Assembly (NCBI RefSeq): GCF_019801465.1 | Contig: NZ_JAHVJA010000003.1 | Coordinates: 455,436-519,435, forward strand | Source: Leisingera daeponensis | GTDB taxonomy: Bacteria; Pseudomonadota; Alphaproteobacteria; Rhodobacterales; Rhodobacteraceae | Length of the DNA: 64,000 bases | Direction of reading: 5' to 3' | Shown here: positions 1 to 7,772 of the stretch, piece by piece | Position numbering within the stretch: the stretch's first letter is position 1 | Layout: the number at the start of each line of letters is the position of its first letter | The notes under the pieces: model-generated | The model's database searches: none | What the model was told of the DNA's origin: nothing | Seen by the model: the letters and a program-made list of their open reading frames with translations, nothing else | Program-made: the position numbers and the translations under genes

Positions 1-219
1 GATGTGACGGTGAATGCCATTGCCATAGAGCAGAGCGAGCCGGACCTGACCGCCTATTTCTTCGAAAATGTGATCCGCGGCGAAGGGGCCTTTGTGGTCT
101 CTGCCGCGAGCTTTGCCGACTACCCGTCGAGCATCCGCAAGAAGCTGGTGCGGGAGGTGGCAAGGCAGACTGCGGGGCTGCCGGCGGGTGCGGTCAGGGC
201 GGTTGCATCTTTGCAGTGA
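1..219 (+). CDS. DUF1194-like protein, C-terminal fragment
   Basis: The reading frame is open from the left edge to a TGA at 217-219, giving the last 72 codons of a longer gene whose start lies outside the window. The tail has the pattern ENVIRGEGAFVV followed by FADYPSSIRKKLVREV. From memory this matches the C terminus of DUF1194 proteins, which are VWA-like secreted proteins of unknown function common in Rhodobacteraceae. A 10-bp inverted repeat begins right at the stop and may mark the transcript end. The family assignment rests on this short tail only, so the function is unknown. Confidence 0.6.
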   Translation, partial: DVTVNAIAIEQSEPDLTAYFFENVIRGEGAFVVSAASFADYPSSIRKKLVREVARQTAGLPAGAVRAVASLQ

Positions 220-247
220 TTTGCAGAATGGCCCCTGATTCTGCAAA
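220..247. terminator. Inverted repeat after the DUF1194-like gene
   Basis: TTTGCAGAAT (220-229) and ATTCTGCAAA (238-247) form a perfect 10-bp stem with an 8-nt loop immediately after the stop at 219. The hairpin is followed by A residues, not T, on the + strand, so it is not a classical intrinsic terminator for the upstream gene. It could act as a 3'-end stabiliser or in the sdh leader. Confidence 0.45.
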
Positions 248-267
248 AAATTTCCAATCGGCAGATT

Positions 268-297
268 TGTGATCACTAATTATTTGCTGTGATCACA
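268..297 (+). promoter_or_regulatory. Paired palindromic sites upstream of sdhC
   Basis: TGTGATCACT (268-277) and the perfect palindrome TGTGATCACA (288-297) lie exactly 20 bp apart, two helical turns, so bound proteins would face the same side. They sit about 115 bp before the sdhC ATG at 413. The TTGT..ACAA-like shape suggests a GntR-type (FadR/PdhR) or CRP/FNR-type operator. I infer a regulatory role in sdh transcription; the regulator is unknown and not adjacent. Confidence 0.5.
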
Positions 298-412
298 AGT
301 CGTGGCGTTTTAGCGCCAACAGGCCAGAAACCTGCCGTTTTTAACCGTTCCTTCGGGTGACACGCCGTAAAAATCGGCTAAAACGTCGTCAGCCAACCGG
401 AAAGGAGCCAAC

Positions 413-802
413 ATGGCCGATGTCAATCGGGGCAACCGCCCGCTTTCGCCATTCATGATCGGGCCATACTACCGGCCGCAGATGACGTCTATCTCATCCA
501 TCATGGTCCGCATTACGGGCATTGCAGTGCTGATCCTGGCCCTGCTCGTGGTCTGGTGGCTGCTTGCGGCGGCAACGTCCCAATCAGCCTTTGCCTTTAT
601 CGACGGGCTGCTGCGCAGCTGGCTGGGCGATCTGGTTCTGCTGGGGGCGTCCTGGGCGCTTTGGTACCACATGCTGGGCCGTTTGCGCCATGTCGTTTGG
701 GACTTCGGATACTGCCTGGATGTCCCGACTTCCGAAAAGCTGGGGCTGGGCATGTTTGTCGGCGCGACGGTCCTGACCGTTCTCACCGTGCTCGTGGTGT
801 AA
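413..802 (+). CDS. sdhC: Succinate dehydrogenase cytochrome b556 subunit SdhC
   Basis: A 129-aa membrane anchor subunit of complex II, which passes electrons from succinate to ubiquinone in the inner membrane. The N terminus has RPLSPF and the SSIMVRITG region typical of SdhC. Three hydrophobic helices lie near residues 30-53, 69-88 and 110-129. The heme b ligand should be His86 in the YHMLGRLRH motif, which matches the E. coli SdhC pattern. An AAAGGAG ribosome site precedes the ATG. It is the first gene of sdhCDAB, with 11 nt before sdhD, and candidate operators lie upstream at 268-297. Confidence 0.96.
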   Translation: MADVNRGNRPLSPFMIGPYYRPQMTSISSIMVRITGIAVLILALLVVWWLLAAATSQSAFAFIDGLLRSWLGDLVLLGASWALWYHMLGRLRHVVWDFGYCLDVPTSEKLGLGMFVGATVLTVLTVLVV

Positions 803-813
803 GGAGAGATCTC

Positions 814-1185
814 ATGCAATTTCTGACCGACCGTAAACGGGCGCAGGGGCTGGGGGCCGGCCGTTCCGGCACGCATCACCACTGGCAGATGCTTGTCAGT
901 TCTATCCTGCTGGTTCCGCTGGTTCCGCTGTTCATCTTCACCTTCGGCTACGGGCTGGGCGGCACCTATGAAGAAGTGCTGGCCTATTTCAGCCGCCCGT
1001 TCCCGGCCATTGTCATGGGGCTGAGCCTGATCGTGATCACACTGCATGTCATGCGCGAGGCGCACGAGGCGATCGAGGACTACATGCACGGTGCTACTGA
1101 AAAGCTCGCGCTCGTCTCGGTGTCGGGGCTTGCCTACACGCTGATCGCGGCGGGCCTTTTCGCCCTCGTCAAGCTCGCTCTTTGA
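814..1185 (+). CDS. sdhD: Succinate dehydrogenase membrane anchor SdhD
   Basis: A 123-aa second membrane anchor of complex II. The start is ATG at 814, preceded by AAGGAGA; the open frame extends upstream into sdhC but that part is shadow. The N terminus has RSGTHHHW, followed by three hydrophobic helices near 25-47, 63-82 and 98-122, and the HVMREAHEAIEDYMH segment of the alphaproteobacterial SdhD family. It sits between sdhC and sdhA in the operon. Its fold and position identify it better than sequence identity, which is usually low in this subunit. Confidence 0.95.
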   Translation: MQFLTDRKRAQGLGAGRSGTHHHWQMLVSSILLVPLVPLFIFTFGYGLGGTYEEVLAYFSRPFPAIVMGLSLIVITLHVMREAHEAIEDYMHGATEKLALVSVSGLAYTLIAAGLFALVKLAL

Positions 1186-1209
1186 AATACGCGGTAAGGA
1201 ACAGATAAG

Positions 1210-3018
1210 ATGACAACAGCGTATGAATATGAAACCCACGAATACGACGTCGTGGTTGTGGGTGCTGGCGGGGCTGGCCTCCGTGCCACTCTGGGCATGG
1301 CCGAGCAGGGCCTGCGCACCGCTTGCGTGACCAAGGTGTTCCCGACCCGCTCCCACACCGTGGCGGCGCAGGGCGGTATTGCCGCGTCGCTGGGCAACAT
1401 GGGTCCGGACAGCTGGCAGTGGCACATGTATGACACCGTTAAAGGCTCCGACTGGCTGGGCGACACCGACGCGATGGAATACCTCGCGCGCGAGGCGCCC
1501 AAGGCAGTATACGAACTGGAGCACTACGGGGTGCCGTTCAGCCGCACCGAGGAAGGCAAGATCTACCAGCGCCCGTTCGGCGGCCACACCACCGAATTCG
1601 GGGAAGGCCCGGCGGTGCAGCGCACCTGTGCAGCGGCTGACCGCACCGGCCACGCGATTCTGCACACGCTTTATGGCCAGAGCCTCAAGAACAATGCGGA
1701 ATTCTACATCGAGTATTTCGCCATCGACCTGATCATGTCCGAGGATGGGCAGTGCCAGGGTGTGGTGTGCTGGAAGCTGGACGACGGCACCATGCATGTC
1801 TTCAACGCCAAGATGGTGGTGCTGGCGACAGGCGGCTACGGCCGCGCGTACTTCTCCGCCACCTCGGCGCATACCTGCACCGGCGACGGCGGCGGTATGG
1901 TGGCCCGCGCAGGCCTGGCGCTGCAGGACATGGAGTTCGTGCAGTTCCACCCGACCGGCATCTACGGCTCCGGCTGCCTGATCACCGAGGGCGCGCGGGG
2001 CGAGGGCGGCTACCTGACCAACTCCGAGGGCGAACGCTTCATGGAGCGCTATGCGCCCCAGTACAAGGACCTGGCGCCGCGCGACTATGTCAGCCGCTCC
2101 ATGACCATGGAAATCCGCGAAGGCCGCGGTGTGGGCGCCGAGGGCGACCATATCCACCTGAACCTGAGCCACCTGCCGGCCGAGGCGCTGGCGGAGCGGC
2201 TGCCGGGCATTTCCGAGAGCGCCAAAATCTTTGCCGGCGTGGACGTCACCAAGGAGCCGATCCCGGTCCTGCCCACCGTGCATTACAACATGGGCGGCAT
2301 CCCGACCAACTACTGGGGCGAGGTGCTGAACCCGACAGCCGAGGATCCGACCGCCGTTGTGCCGGGCCTGATGGCCGTAGGCGAGGCCGGCTGCGCCTCG
2401 GTGCATGGCGCCAACCGCCTTGGTTCCAACTCGCTCATCGACCTTGTGGTCTTCGGCCGTGCCTCTGCCATCCGCGCGGGTAAGGTTGTGGATGCGGATG
2501 CGCCGAACCCGGTGCTGAACCAGGCCTCTGTCGACAAGGCGTTTGACCGTTTCGACACCCTGCGCAACGCCAAGGGCGGCATCCCGACCGCGGATCTGCG
2601 GCTGGAGATGCAGAAGTGCATGCAGGCCGACGCGGCGGTGTTCCGCACCTCCAAGACCATGGCGGAAGGCGTCGAAAAGATGACCGCGATTGCGGCCAAG
2701 CTCGATGACCTGAAGGTGACCGATCGCTCGCTGGTCTGGAACTCCGACCTGATGGAAACGCTGGAACTGACCAACCTGATGCCGAACGCGCTGGCGACCA
2801 TTGTCGGTGCCGAGGCCCGCAAGGAAAGCCGCGGCGCGCATGCGCATGAGGACTTCACCGCCCGCGACGACGAGAACTGGCGCGTCCACACCGTCTCCCG
2901 CGTGGAAGGCAACAAGGTGGAGCTCAGCTACCGGCCGGTGATCGTTGATCCGCTGACCACCGAGGATGAAGGCGGCATTAGCCTCAAGAAAATCGCGCCC
3001 AAGGCGCGGACGTTCTAA
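1210..3018 (+). CDS. sdhA: Succinate dehydrogenase flavoprotein subunit SdhA
   Basis: A 602-aa catalytic subunit that oxidises succinate to fumarate in the TCA cycle with covalently bound FAD. The dinucleotide fold GAGGAGLRA is at residues 18-26. The FAD-linked histidine is His49 in [10 protein letters not shown]. The family segments QFHPTG, GARGEGG and [10 protein letters not shown] are all present, and the C terminus ends in the usual basic stretch. The length is normal for alphaproteobacterial SdhA. It follows sdhD by 24 nt and precedes sdhB by 11 nt, so it is translated from one operon mRNA. Confidence 0.98.
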   Translation: MTTAYEYETHEYDVVVVGAGGAGLRATLGMAEQGLRTACVTKVFPTRSHTVAAQGGIAASLGNMGPDSWQWHMYDTVKGSDWLGDTDAMEYLAREAPKAVYELEHYGVPFSRTEEGKIYQRPFGGHTTEFGEGPAVQRTCAAADRTGHAILHTLYGQSLKNNAEFYIEYFAIDLIMSEDGQCQGVVCWKLDDGTMHVFNAKMVVLATGGYGRAYFSATSAHTCTGDGGGMVARAGLALQDMEFVQFHPTGIYGSGCLITEGARGEGGYLTNSEGERFMERYAPQYKDLAPRDYVSRSMTMEIREGRGVGAEGDHIHLNLSHLPAEALAERLPGISESAKIFAGVDVTKEPIPVLPTVHYNMGGIPTNYWGEVLNPTAEDPTAVVPGLMAVGEAGCASVHGANRLGSNSLIDLVVFGRASAIRAGKVVDADAPNPVLNQASVDKAFDRFDTLRNAKGGIPTADLRLEMQKCMQADAAVFRTSKTMAEGVEKMTAIAAKLDDLKVTDRSLVWNSDLMETLELTNLMPNALATIVGAEARKESRGAHAHEDFTARDDENWRVHTVSRVEGNKVELSYRPVIVDPLTTEDEGGISLKKIAPKARTF

Positions 3019-3029
3019 GGAGACAGATC

Positions 3030-3809
3030 ATGGTTCAATTCAGCCTCCCCAAGAACTCCAAGATCACCACCGGCAAGACCTGGCCCAAGCCGGACGGCGC
3101 CGCCAATGTGCGCAAGTTCAAGATCTACCGCTGGAACCCGGATGACGGCCAGAACCCGCGGGTCGATACCTATTTCGTCGATATGGACAGCTGCGGTCCG
3201 ATGGTCCTGGACGCGCTGATCAAGATCAAGAACGAGATCGACCCGACGCTGACCTTCCGCCGCTCCTGCCGGGAGGGGATCTGCGGGTCCTGTGCGATGA
3301 ACATCGACGGCATCAACACCCTGGCCTGTATCTACGGCATGGATGAGATCAAGGGCGATGTGGCGATCTACCCGCTGCCGCATATGCCGGTGGTCAAGGA
3401 TCTGATCCCGGACCTCACGCACTTCTATGCCCAGCATGCCTCGATCATGCCGTGGCTGGAAACCAAGACCAACCGCCCGGCCAAGGAGTGGAAGCAGTCG
3501 ATCGAGGATCGCAAGAAGCTGGACGGGCTGTATGAATGCGTGATGTGCGCCAGCTGCTCGACGTCCTGCCCGAGCTACTGGTGGAACGGCGACCGCTACC
3601 TGGGCCCGGCAGCGCTGCTGCATGCCTACCGCTGGATCATCGACAGCCGCGATGAGGCCACGGGCGAGCGTCTGGACCAGCTGGAGGATCCGTTCAAGCT
3701 CTACCGCTGCCACACCATCATGAACTGCGCCAAGACCTGTCCCAAGGGCCTGAATCCGGCCAAGGCGATTGCGCACATCAAGAAGATGATGGTCGAGCGC
3801 ACAGTCTGA
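3030..3809 (+). CDS. sdhB: Succinate dehydrogenase iron-sulfur subunit SdhB
   Basis: A 259-aa electron-transfer subunit of complex II. The [2Fe-2S] ligands are Cys80, Cys85, Cys88 and Cys100 in the [10 protein letters not shown] motif. Two further cysteine motifs, [12 protein letters not shown] near 170-180 and [12 protein letters not shown] near 228-238, hold the [4Fe-4S] and [3Fe-4S] clusters. The length and motif order are standard. It is the last gene of sdhCDAB; a strong hairpin follows at 3866-3893. An AAGGAGA site precedes the ATG. Confidence 0.98.
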   Translation: MVQFSLPKNSKITTGKTWPKPDGAANVRKFKIYRWNPDDGQNPRVDTYFVDMDSCGPMVLDALIKIKNEIDPTLTFRRSCREGICGSCAMNIDGINTLACIYGMDEIKGDVAIYPLPHMPVVKDLIPDLTHFYAQHASIMPWLETKTNRPAKEWKQSIEDRKKLDGLYECVMCASCSTSCPSYWWNGDRYLGPAALLHAYRWIIDSRDEATGERLDQLEDPFKLYRCHTIMNCAKTCPKGLNPAKAIAHIKKMMVERTV

Positions 3810-3865
3810 CCCCGGCCGGGCCTGGTCCGCAAGGATCCGCCGCCCGCGGTGATCAAAATTGCACT

Positions 3866-3893
3866 GCCCCCGGTTTCCTGCGAAACCGGGGGC
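3866..3893 (+). terminator. Perfect hairpin after sdhB
   Basis: GCCCCCGGTTTC (3866-3877) and GAAACCGGGGGC (3882-3893) form a 12-bp perfect stem with a CTGC loop, 57 nt after the sdhB stop. No T-run follows on the + strand. It probably ends or stabilises the sdh mRNA and separates it from the lipoprotein gene whose start is 28 nt downstream. Confidence 0.6.
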
Positions 3894-3921
3894 ATATTGC
3901 TGGCGGGAAGGGAAAGCGGGC

Positions 3922-4191
3922 ATGAAACTCCTGAGTATGGCCCTGGGCGCGGCAGCCGTTCTGGCAGGCTGCATGACAGCAGCCGACCACGACCGGATCG
4001 GCGCTCAGATTGCGGCCACGGATGCGCGGATCCCGGGCTGCATCGCGGAGGCGGGCATCACCGGGCAGTACCGGGTTGTGACAGAGTTCCTGGGGCACGG
4101 GGCAGGGGCCACGGTGCTGCGCAATGTGCAGCAGGGGCCGAACGTGACCGCCGTCCAGGCAGCCCAGGCCACCACGTGCATCAACGTGTGA
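3922..4191 (+). CDS. Small putative lipoprotein
   Basis: An 89-aa protein with a signal peptide ending in the lipobox LAGC at about residues 14-17, so it should be lipidated and anchored in the inner or outer membrane facing the periplasm. The start at 3922 is chosen because it gives a complete signal peptide and has a GGAAAG site just upstream; the longer open frame runs back through the hairpin. The mature part has two more cysteines, near residues 34 and 86, which could form a disulfide. I do not recognise the family. Confidence 0.7.
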   Translation: MKLLSMALGAAAVLAGCMTAADHDRIGAQIAATDARIPGCIAEAGITGQYRVVTEFLGHGAGATVLRNVQQGPNVTAVQAAQATTCINV

Positions 4192-4236
4192 TACAAACCG
4201 GTTGAGCTGCCGTTCCGGTGAATCTAATCTGCCGGA

Positions 4237-4947
4237 ATGCAACCACATGTCTTTGCCGTTCTTCTTGCCGGTTTTGCCGGGCTGGCGATGCCTCTGGGCG
4301 GGCTGCTGGCCTGGTGCGAGCAGATCCGCAACCCGGTGCTGCGCGACCGCGTGCTGCACACCATTGCAGCGTTTGGCGGCGGCGCACTGGCCTCGGCGGT
4401 GGCGCTGGTGCTGGTGCCGGAGGCTGCTGCGGCGCTGCCTGCGGGCTGGGCGGTGGGCCTGTTTGCCGCGGGCGGCGGGGTGTTCTACCTGATCGACGCC
4501 CTGCTGGAGCGGCGCGGCGGCAGCGGAGCCCTGCTGCTGGCGATGCTGCTGGACTACCTGCCGGAGGCGATGGCCCTGGGCGCGATGCTGGTGGCCGATG
4601 CCGCCACGGCCAAGCTGCTGGCGTTGATGATCTTCCTGCAGAACCTGCCCGAAGGCTTTGCCGCCTTCCGCGAGGTTTGGAGCGGCAGCAGCCCGGCTTG
4701 GCATGTGCTGCTCGCCTTCCTCGGACTGGCGGCGCTGGGGCCGGCCTGTGCCCTGGCGGGGGTGCTGTGGCTGGCCGATGCCCATGCCGCGCTTGGCGCC
4801 ATCATGATGTTTGCGGCCGGCGGTATTCTGTACCTGCTGTTTCAGGATATCGCGCCCAAGGCGCACAGCAGCGGCAGCAGCGCGCCGGCGCTGGGGGCGG
4901 TTGCCGGATTTGCCTTGGGGCTGGCGGGACACTTGCTGTTGGGCTGA
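4237..4947 (+). CDS. ZIP-family metal transporter
   Basis: A 236-aa, very hydrophobic protein with about seven to eight predicted membrane helices. It carries the two ZIP metal-site motifs, LDYLPEAMALG near 106-116 and LQNLPEGFAAF near 134-144, the pairing seen in bacterial ZIP/GufA-like members. It probably imports a divalent metal such as zinc, iron or manganese. The loop between helices lacks an obvious histidine-rich stretch. It stands alone, with a 45-nt gap from the lipoprotein. The substrate cannot be read from sequence. Confidence 0.85.
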   Translation: MQPHVFAVLLAGFAGLAMPLGGLLAWCEQIRNPVLRDRVLHTIAAFGGGALASAVALVLVPEAAAALPAGWAVGLFAAGGGVFYLIDALLERRGGSGALLLAMLLDYLPEAMALGAMLVADAATAKLLALMIFLQNLPEGFAAFREVWSGSSPAWHVLLAFLGLAALGPACALAGVLWLADAHAALGAIMMFAAGGILYLLFQDIAPKAHSSGSSAPALGAVAGFALGLAGHLLLG

Positions 4948-5074
4948 GCAGGGCCGGGCTGCGGCTTGCGGCAGATGCATGGCCAAGCTGCAAAAACTTC
5001 CGGTGCGCACAGGAACGGCAGCGGTTATGGTCCGGGGCGAGGGAGGATGGTGCCCAAAAGCAGGAGACCGCCCG

Positions 5075-5236
5075 ATGAAACTTGTTGAAACCCCGCAAGA
5101 CAAGGCTGACCGGCAGGCCCGCGCCGCGCGTGAAGCGCTGGAACAGGCCTATGCCTACTATACCCCTGAAACGCCGGCAACGGCAGCGCGGGAGCCGCAT
5201 CAGGACCAGCTGTTCGGCTACTATCAGGCAGCCTGA
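5075..5236 (+). CDS. Small hypothetical protein, 53 aa
   Basis: A short gene starting at ATG 5075 with an AGGAG site 8 nt upstream; the longer open frame that contains it starts within the ZIP gene and is shadow. The product is hydrophilic, helix-prone (residues 5-27, rich in A, E, K and R) and ends in QLFGYYQAA. It has no membrane segment or metal motif. The good ribosome site and coding-like composition support it; no family is recognised. Confidence 0.5.
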   Translation: MKLVETPQDKADRQARAAREALEQAYAYYTPETPATAAREPHQDQLFGYYQAA

Positions 5237-5306
5237 GGCCGCCGTTGCCTCTCTGCGTCCGGCATTTGCATTTGAAGCGCGCGAAATGCAGGAATAGACA
5301 GGCTGC

Positions 5307-5504
5307 ATGATACTTGTTGCCGTCCTTGCCATTGGCGTTTTCTGCTACTTTCTGTGGCGACACCGCGCACTGGACCTGACCCGCAACTGCCGCTGGCGGC
5401 AGGTCAGGTCAGAGAGGCTCTGGCGCTGCAGCTATTGCGGTGCGGAGGCCGCGGGAGAGCAAACACCGCGCAGTTGCCGCAACCCGCAGCGCAGCCCTCG
5501 CTGA
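5307..5504 (+). CDS. Small membrane protein with a zinc-ribbon-like Cys motif
   Basis: A 65-aa protein with an N-terminal membrane helix (about residues 2-17) followed by a basic linker and CSYCG...C near residues 41-56. Small proteins with one helix and a CxxC ribbon of this layout occur in Rhodobacteraceae, from memory, without an assigned function. The ribosome site is weak. It lies between the 53-aa gene and the DUF1989 gene on the same strand. Confidence 0.5.
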   Translation: MILVAVLAIGVFCYFLWRHRALDLTRNCRWRQVRSERLWRCSYCGAEAAGEQTPRSCRNPQRSPR

Positions 5505-5600
5505 CAGGGCCGGAGCGAGCGGCGGGCGCTGCCATCAGGACTTGCGCCTTGCCGGTGAAGCGGTCTTGATTGGAGCAAACGAACAGGAAGGTATGCCCCA

Positions 5601-6458
5601 ATGTCCAGCACTCCCGCTGCCCCCGCTGACGCCGCGGATCGCCGCGCCGTCAAACCGGTGATCTGCTACCCGAACGACACCCTGCCTGCACCGGACCTGG
5701 CGCTGTACAGCCAAGCGAGGGAAGGCGCGGCGAAAACCGGCGAGGTGCTGGTGACGCCTCGCGATGCCGCCTGTTTCGAAGTGCCTGCCGGGCATTTCTT
5801 CCGCATCACCTCGGTCGAGGGGCCGCAGGTGGGCGATCTGAACCTGTGGAACAAGAACGACCTGAGCGAGCGGTTCTATTCCGGCAAGACCCGCGCCCTG
5901 CATGGCACCCATATCACCACCGGAGAAAGGATGTGGACCAGTTTCCCGCATCTGCGCCCGATGGCAACCATCGTGGCGGACACGCTTGGCTGGTACGGCA
6001 TCGACGAATTCGGCGGTTCAGTGCATGACGTGATCGGCACCCGTTGCGACCCCTACACCGGCAATCTTCTGGCGGGCAGCCAATACCACCATTGCTGCCA
6101 TTCCAATCTGACGAGGGCGCTGGCGGATCATCTGGGCATTTCCCCGGCAGAAGCGGAACCGCATGTTCATGATGTCCTGAATGTGTTCATGTGCACAGGC
6201 TTCACCCGCGACACGGGCCAGTATTTCATGAAAGCAAGCCCGGTGCGCCCCGGCGATTACCTGGAGTTTTTTGCCGAGATCGATTTGCTGGGCAGCCTCA
6301 GCGCCTGTCCGGGCGGCGATTGCTCCGCAGAGCATTCCAGCGATACCGCCGCCTGCTATCCGCTGCTGGTTGAGGTGTTTGCCCCGGGTGAAGGCGCGCT
6401 CGGCGATTGGCGGAGCCCGCCGCGCAATGGCTATGACCGCAGCCATGGCCGAAGCTGA
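5601..6458 (+). CDS. Urea carboxylase-associated (DUF1989) family protein
   Basis: A 285-aa protein matching the DUF1989/urea-amidolyase-associated family: a double-stranded beta-helix-like segment with VPAGHFFRITSVEGPQVGDLNLWN, then SGKTRALHGTHITTGERMWTSF and HDVIGTRCDPYT. Conserved His, Cys and Asp residues (for example QYHHCCHSN near 155-163) could bind a metal. In other bacteria the family sits with urea carboxylase or with guanidine and amino-acid metabolism, but no such partner is adjacent here. The biochemical role is unknown. Confidence 0.8.
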   Translation: MSSTPAAPADAADRRAVKPVICYPNDTLPAPDLALYSQAREGAAKTGEVLVTPRDAACFEVPAGHFFRITSVEGPQVGDLNLWNKNDLSERFYSGKTRALHGTHITTGERMWTSFPHLRPMATIVADTLGWYGIDEFGGSVHDVIGTRCDPYTGNLLAGSQYHHCCHSNLTRALADHLGISPAEAEPHVHDVLNVFMCTGFTRDTGQYFMKASPVRPGDYLEFFAEIDLLGSLSACPGGDCSAEHSSDTAACYPLLVEVFAPGEGALGDWRSPPRNGYDRSHGRS

Positions 6459-6546
6459 AACAGAAAAATGCGTATTAGTCCGGAGGCGGGCCAGTAATTT
6501 TCTGCCGCAGAAAACAGGTAGAAATTTCAGCGGTTCACGCAAGATC

Positions 6547-6580
6547 AAAAAAAAGGCAGCGAAAATATCCGCTGCCTTAA
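6547..6580 (-). terminator. Intrinsic terminator downstream of deoD
   Basis: AAGGCAGCG (6553-6561) and CGCTGCCTT (6570-6578) form a 9-bp stem with an 8-nt loop. Read on the minus strand the stem is followed by a run of eight T (6547-6554). It lies 32 nt past the deoD stop and fits a rho-independent terminator for the H-NS/deoD transcript; it may also slow transcription from the converging DUF1989 gene. Confidence 0.85.
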
Positions 6581-6609
6581 CAAAATGCCGGAAATAAAAT
6601 TACGTTGCG

Positions 6610-7314
6610 TCAGCTGAAGGCGGCCTCCAGCGCAATTTCGACCATATCGCCGAAACTGCGTTCCCGCTGATCGGACGGCAGCGCTTCGCCGGTGCCCAGA
6701 TGATCGGACACGGTCAGCACCGCCAGCGCACGGCAGCCATGCCGGGCAGCCAGCGTGTAGAGTTCTGCTGCTTCCATCTCGACGCCCAGGATGCCGTGGC
6801 GCACCATCTGCTCATTGAGGTCAGGGCGTTCGTCATAGAACACGTCCGACGAGTAGATGCCGCCGATATGGGTGGCAATATCGCGTTTACCAGCCGCCTG
6901 AGCCGCCGCCTGCAGCAAGCCCCAGTCGGCGCAGGGGGCAAAGTTCAGTTCGCGGAAAAAGCCGCTGGAAGGGCTGTTCACGGTGCTGGCGGTCATCGCC
7001 AGGATCACGTCGCGGACCTTGACCTTGTCCTGCATGCCGCCGCAGGAGCCGATGCGGATCAGGGTTTTCGCCCCGTAGTCGCGGATCAGCTCATTGGCGT
7101 AGATCGACAGCGAGGGCATGCCCATGCCGCTGCCCTGCATGGTGACCCGGTGCCCGTTCCAAGTGCCGGTGTAGCCCAGCATCCCGCGCACCTCGTTGAC
7201 CAGACGGGCATCCTGAAGGAAGGTTTCCGCCGCCCATTTCGCTCGGTAGGGGTCGCCGGGCATCAGCACCGTTTCGGCAATGTCGCCGGGTGCGGCGCCA
7301 ATATGAATGGTCAT
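6610..7314 (-). CDS. deoD: Purine nucleoside phosphorylase, DeoD type
   Basis: A 234-aa hexameric-type purine nucleoside phosphorylase that cleaves purine (deoxy)nucleosides with phosphate to give the base and (deoxy)ribose-1-phosphate in the cytoplasm. Visible motifs are [10 protein letters not shown] near 18-27, RIGSCGGMQ, and [14 protein letters not shown] near the C terminus, which carries the substrate-binding Glu. The length is typical. The start has a GGAG site. It follows the H-NS-like gene by 21 nt on the same strand, so co-transcription is likely, and a strong terminator follows. A BMP-type importer at 20-25 kb could supply nucleosides. Confidence 0.95.
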   Translation of the reverse strand: MTIHIGAAPGDIAETVLMPGDPYRAKWAAETFLQDARLVNEVRGMLGYTGTWNGHRVTMQGSGMGMPSLSIYANELIRDYGAKTLIRIGSCGGMQDKVKVRDVILAMTASTVNSPSSGFFRELNFAPCADWGLLQAAAQAAGKRDIATHIGGIYSSDVFYDERPDLNEQMVRHGILGVEMEAAELYTLAARHGCRALAVLTVSDHLGTGEALPSDQRERSFGDMVEIALEAAFS

Positions 7315-7335
7315 CGCTTTGCTCCGCCTTAGGCC

Positions 7336-7653
7336 TCAGATTTCCAGATCGGAAATATCCATGCCCGCGGTCAGCGCGGCATGCACCCAATGCGGTTTGC
7401 GGCCGCGGCCGGTCCAGGTTTCCTCTGGGTTGTTCGGGTTGCGGTATTTCGGTGCTGCTTTGGTTTTCTTTGCGCCCTGGCGCGAGGCGCTGGCGATTTC
7501 ATCCAGAGAAAAACCGTATTTGGCCGCAGCTTCTTCTGCGGCTTTCAGAGCTTCCTGGCGTTCACGCAGTTCCGCTTCCTGCAGCGCTTTTTCAACGTCG
7601 ATTTGCAGCTGAAGAAGCTCTTTTCTGCTCATTGCTGAAAGGTCTATGGTCAT
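7336..7653 (-). CDS. H-NS family nucleoid-associated protein
   Basis: A 105-aa H-NS-like DNA-binding protein. Residues 1-45 form a helical, probably coiled-coil, oligomerisation region (MSRKELLQLQIDVEKALQEA). The C-terminal AT-hook-like DNA-binding motif is RNPNNPEETWTGRGRKPHW near 71-89, the hallmark of H-NS/MvaT-type proteins in Proteobacteria. The start at 7653 is chosen over the upstream frame because of a GTGGAG site and a normal N terminus. A hairpin with a T-run lies only 14 nt upstream (7668-7702), which may attenuate this gene. Confidence 0.9.
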   Translation of the reverse strand: MTIDLSAMSRKELLQLQIDVEKALQEAELRERQEALKAAEEAAAKYGFSLDEIASASRQGAKKTKAAPKYRNPNNPEETWTGRGRKPHWVHAALTAGMDISDLEI

Positions 7654-7667
7654 TCTGAACTCCACAT

Positions 7668-7702
7668 AAAAAATGACATCCCGGAATGCCGGGTATGTCA
7701 TT
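7668..7702 (-). terminator. Terminator or attenuator hairpin between ecm and the H-NS gene
   Basis: On the minus strand, AATGACAT-CCGGG-type arms (7672-7684 and 7689-7702, 13 bp with one bulged base, 4-nt loop) are followed by six T residues (7668-7673). It lies 70 nt past the ecm stop, so it should terminate ecm. It also ends 14 nt before the H-NS start codon, leaving no room for another promoter, so it must lie in the H-NS leader as well. Confidence 0.75.
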
Positions 7703-7772
7703 CTTTATGACGCAAATGCCAGACGCGTTTCAGCATCTTTTTTAGTATCTGCAGAAAATTGCCGGTCTAAAT

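Noticed and set aside
469..2889. 806-codon open frame on the minus strand across sdhC, sdhD and sdhA
   Set aside because: It is antisense to three well-identified genes; GC-rich DNA with strong third-position bias leaves long empty antisense frames.
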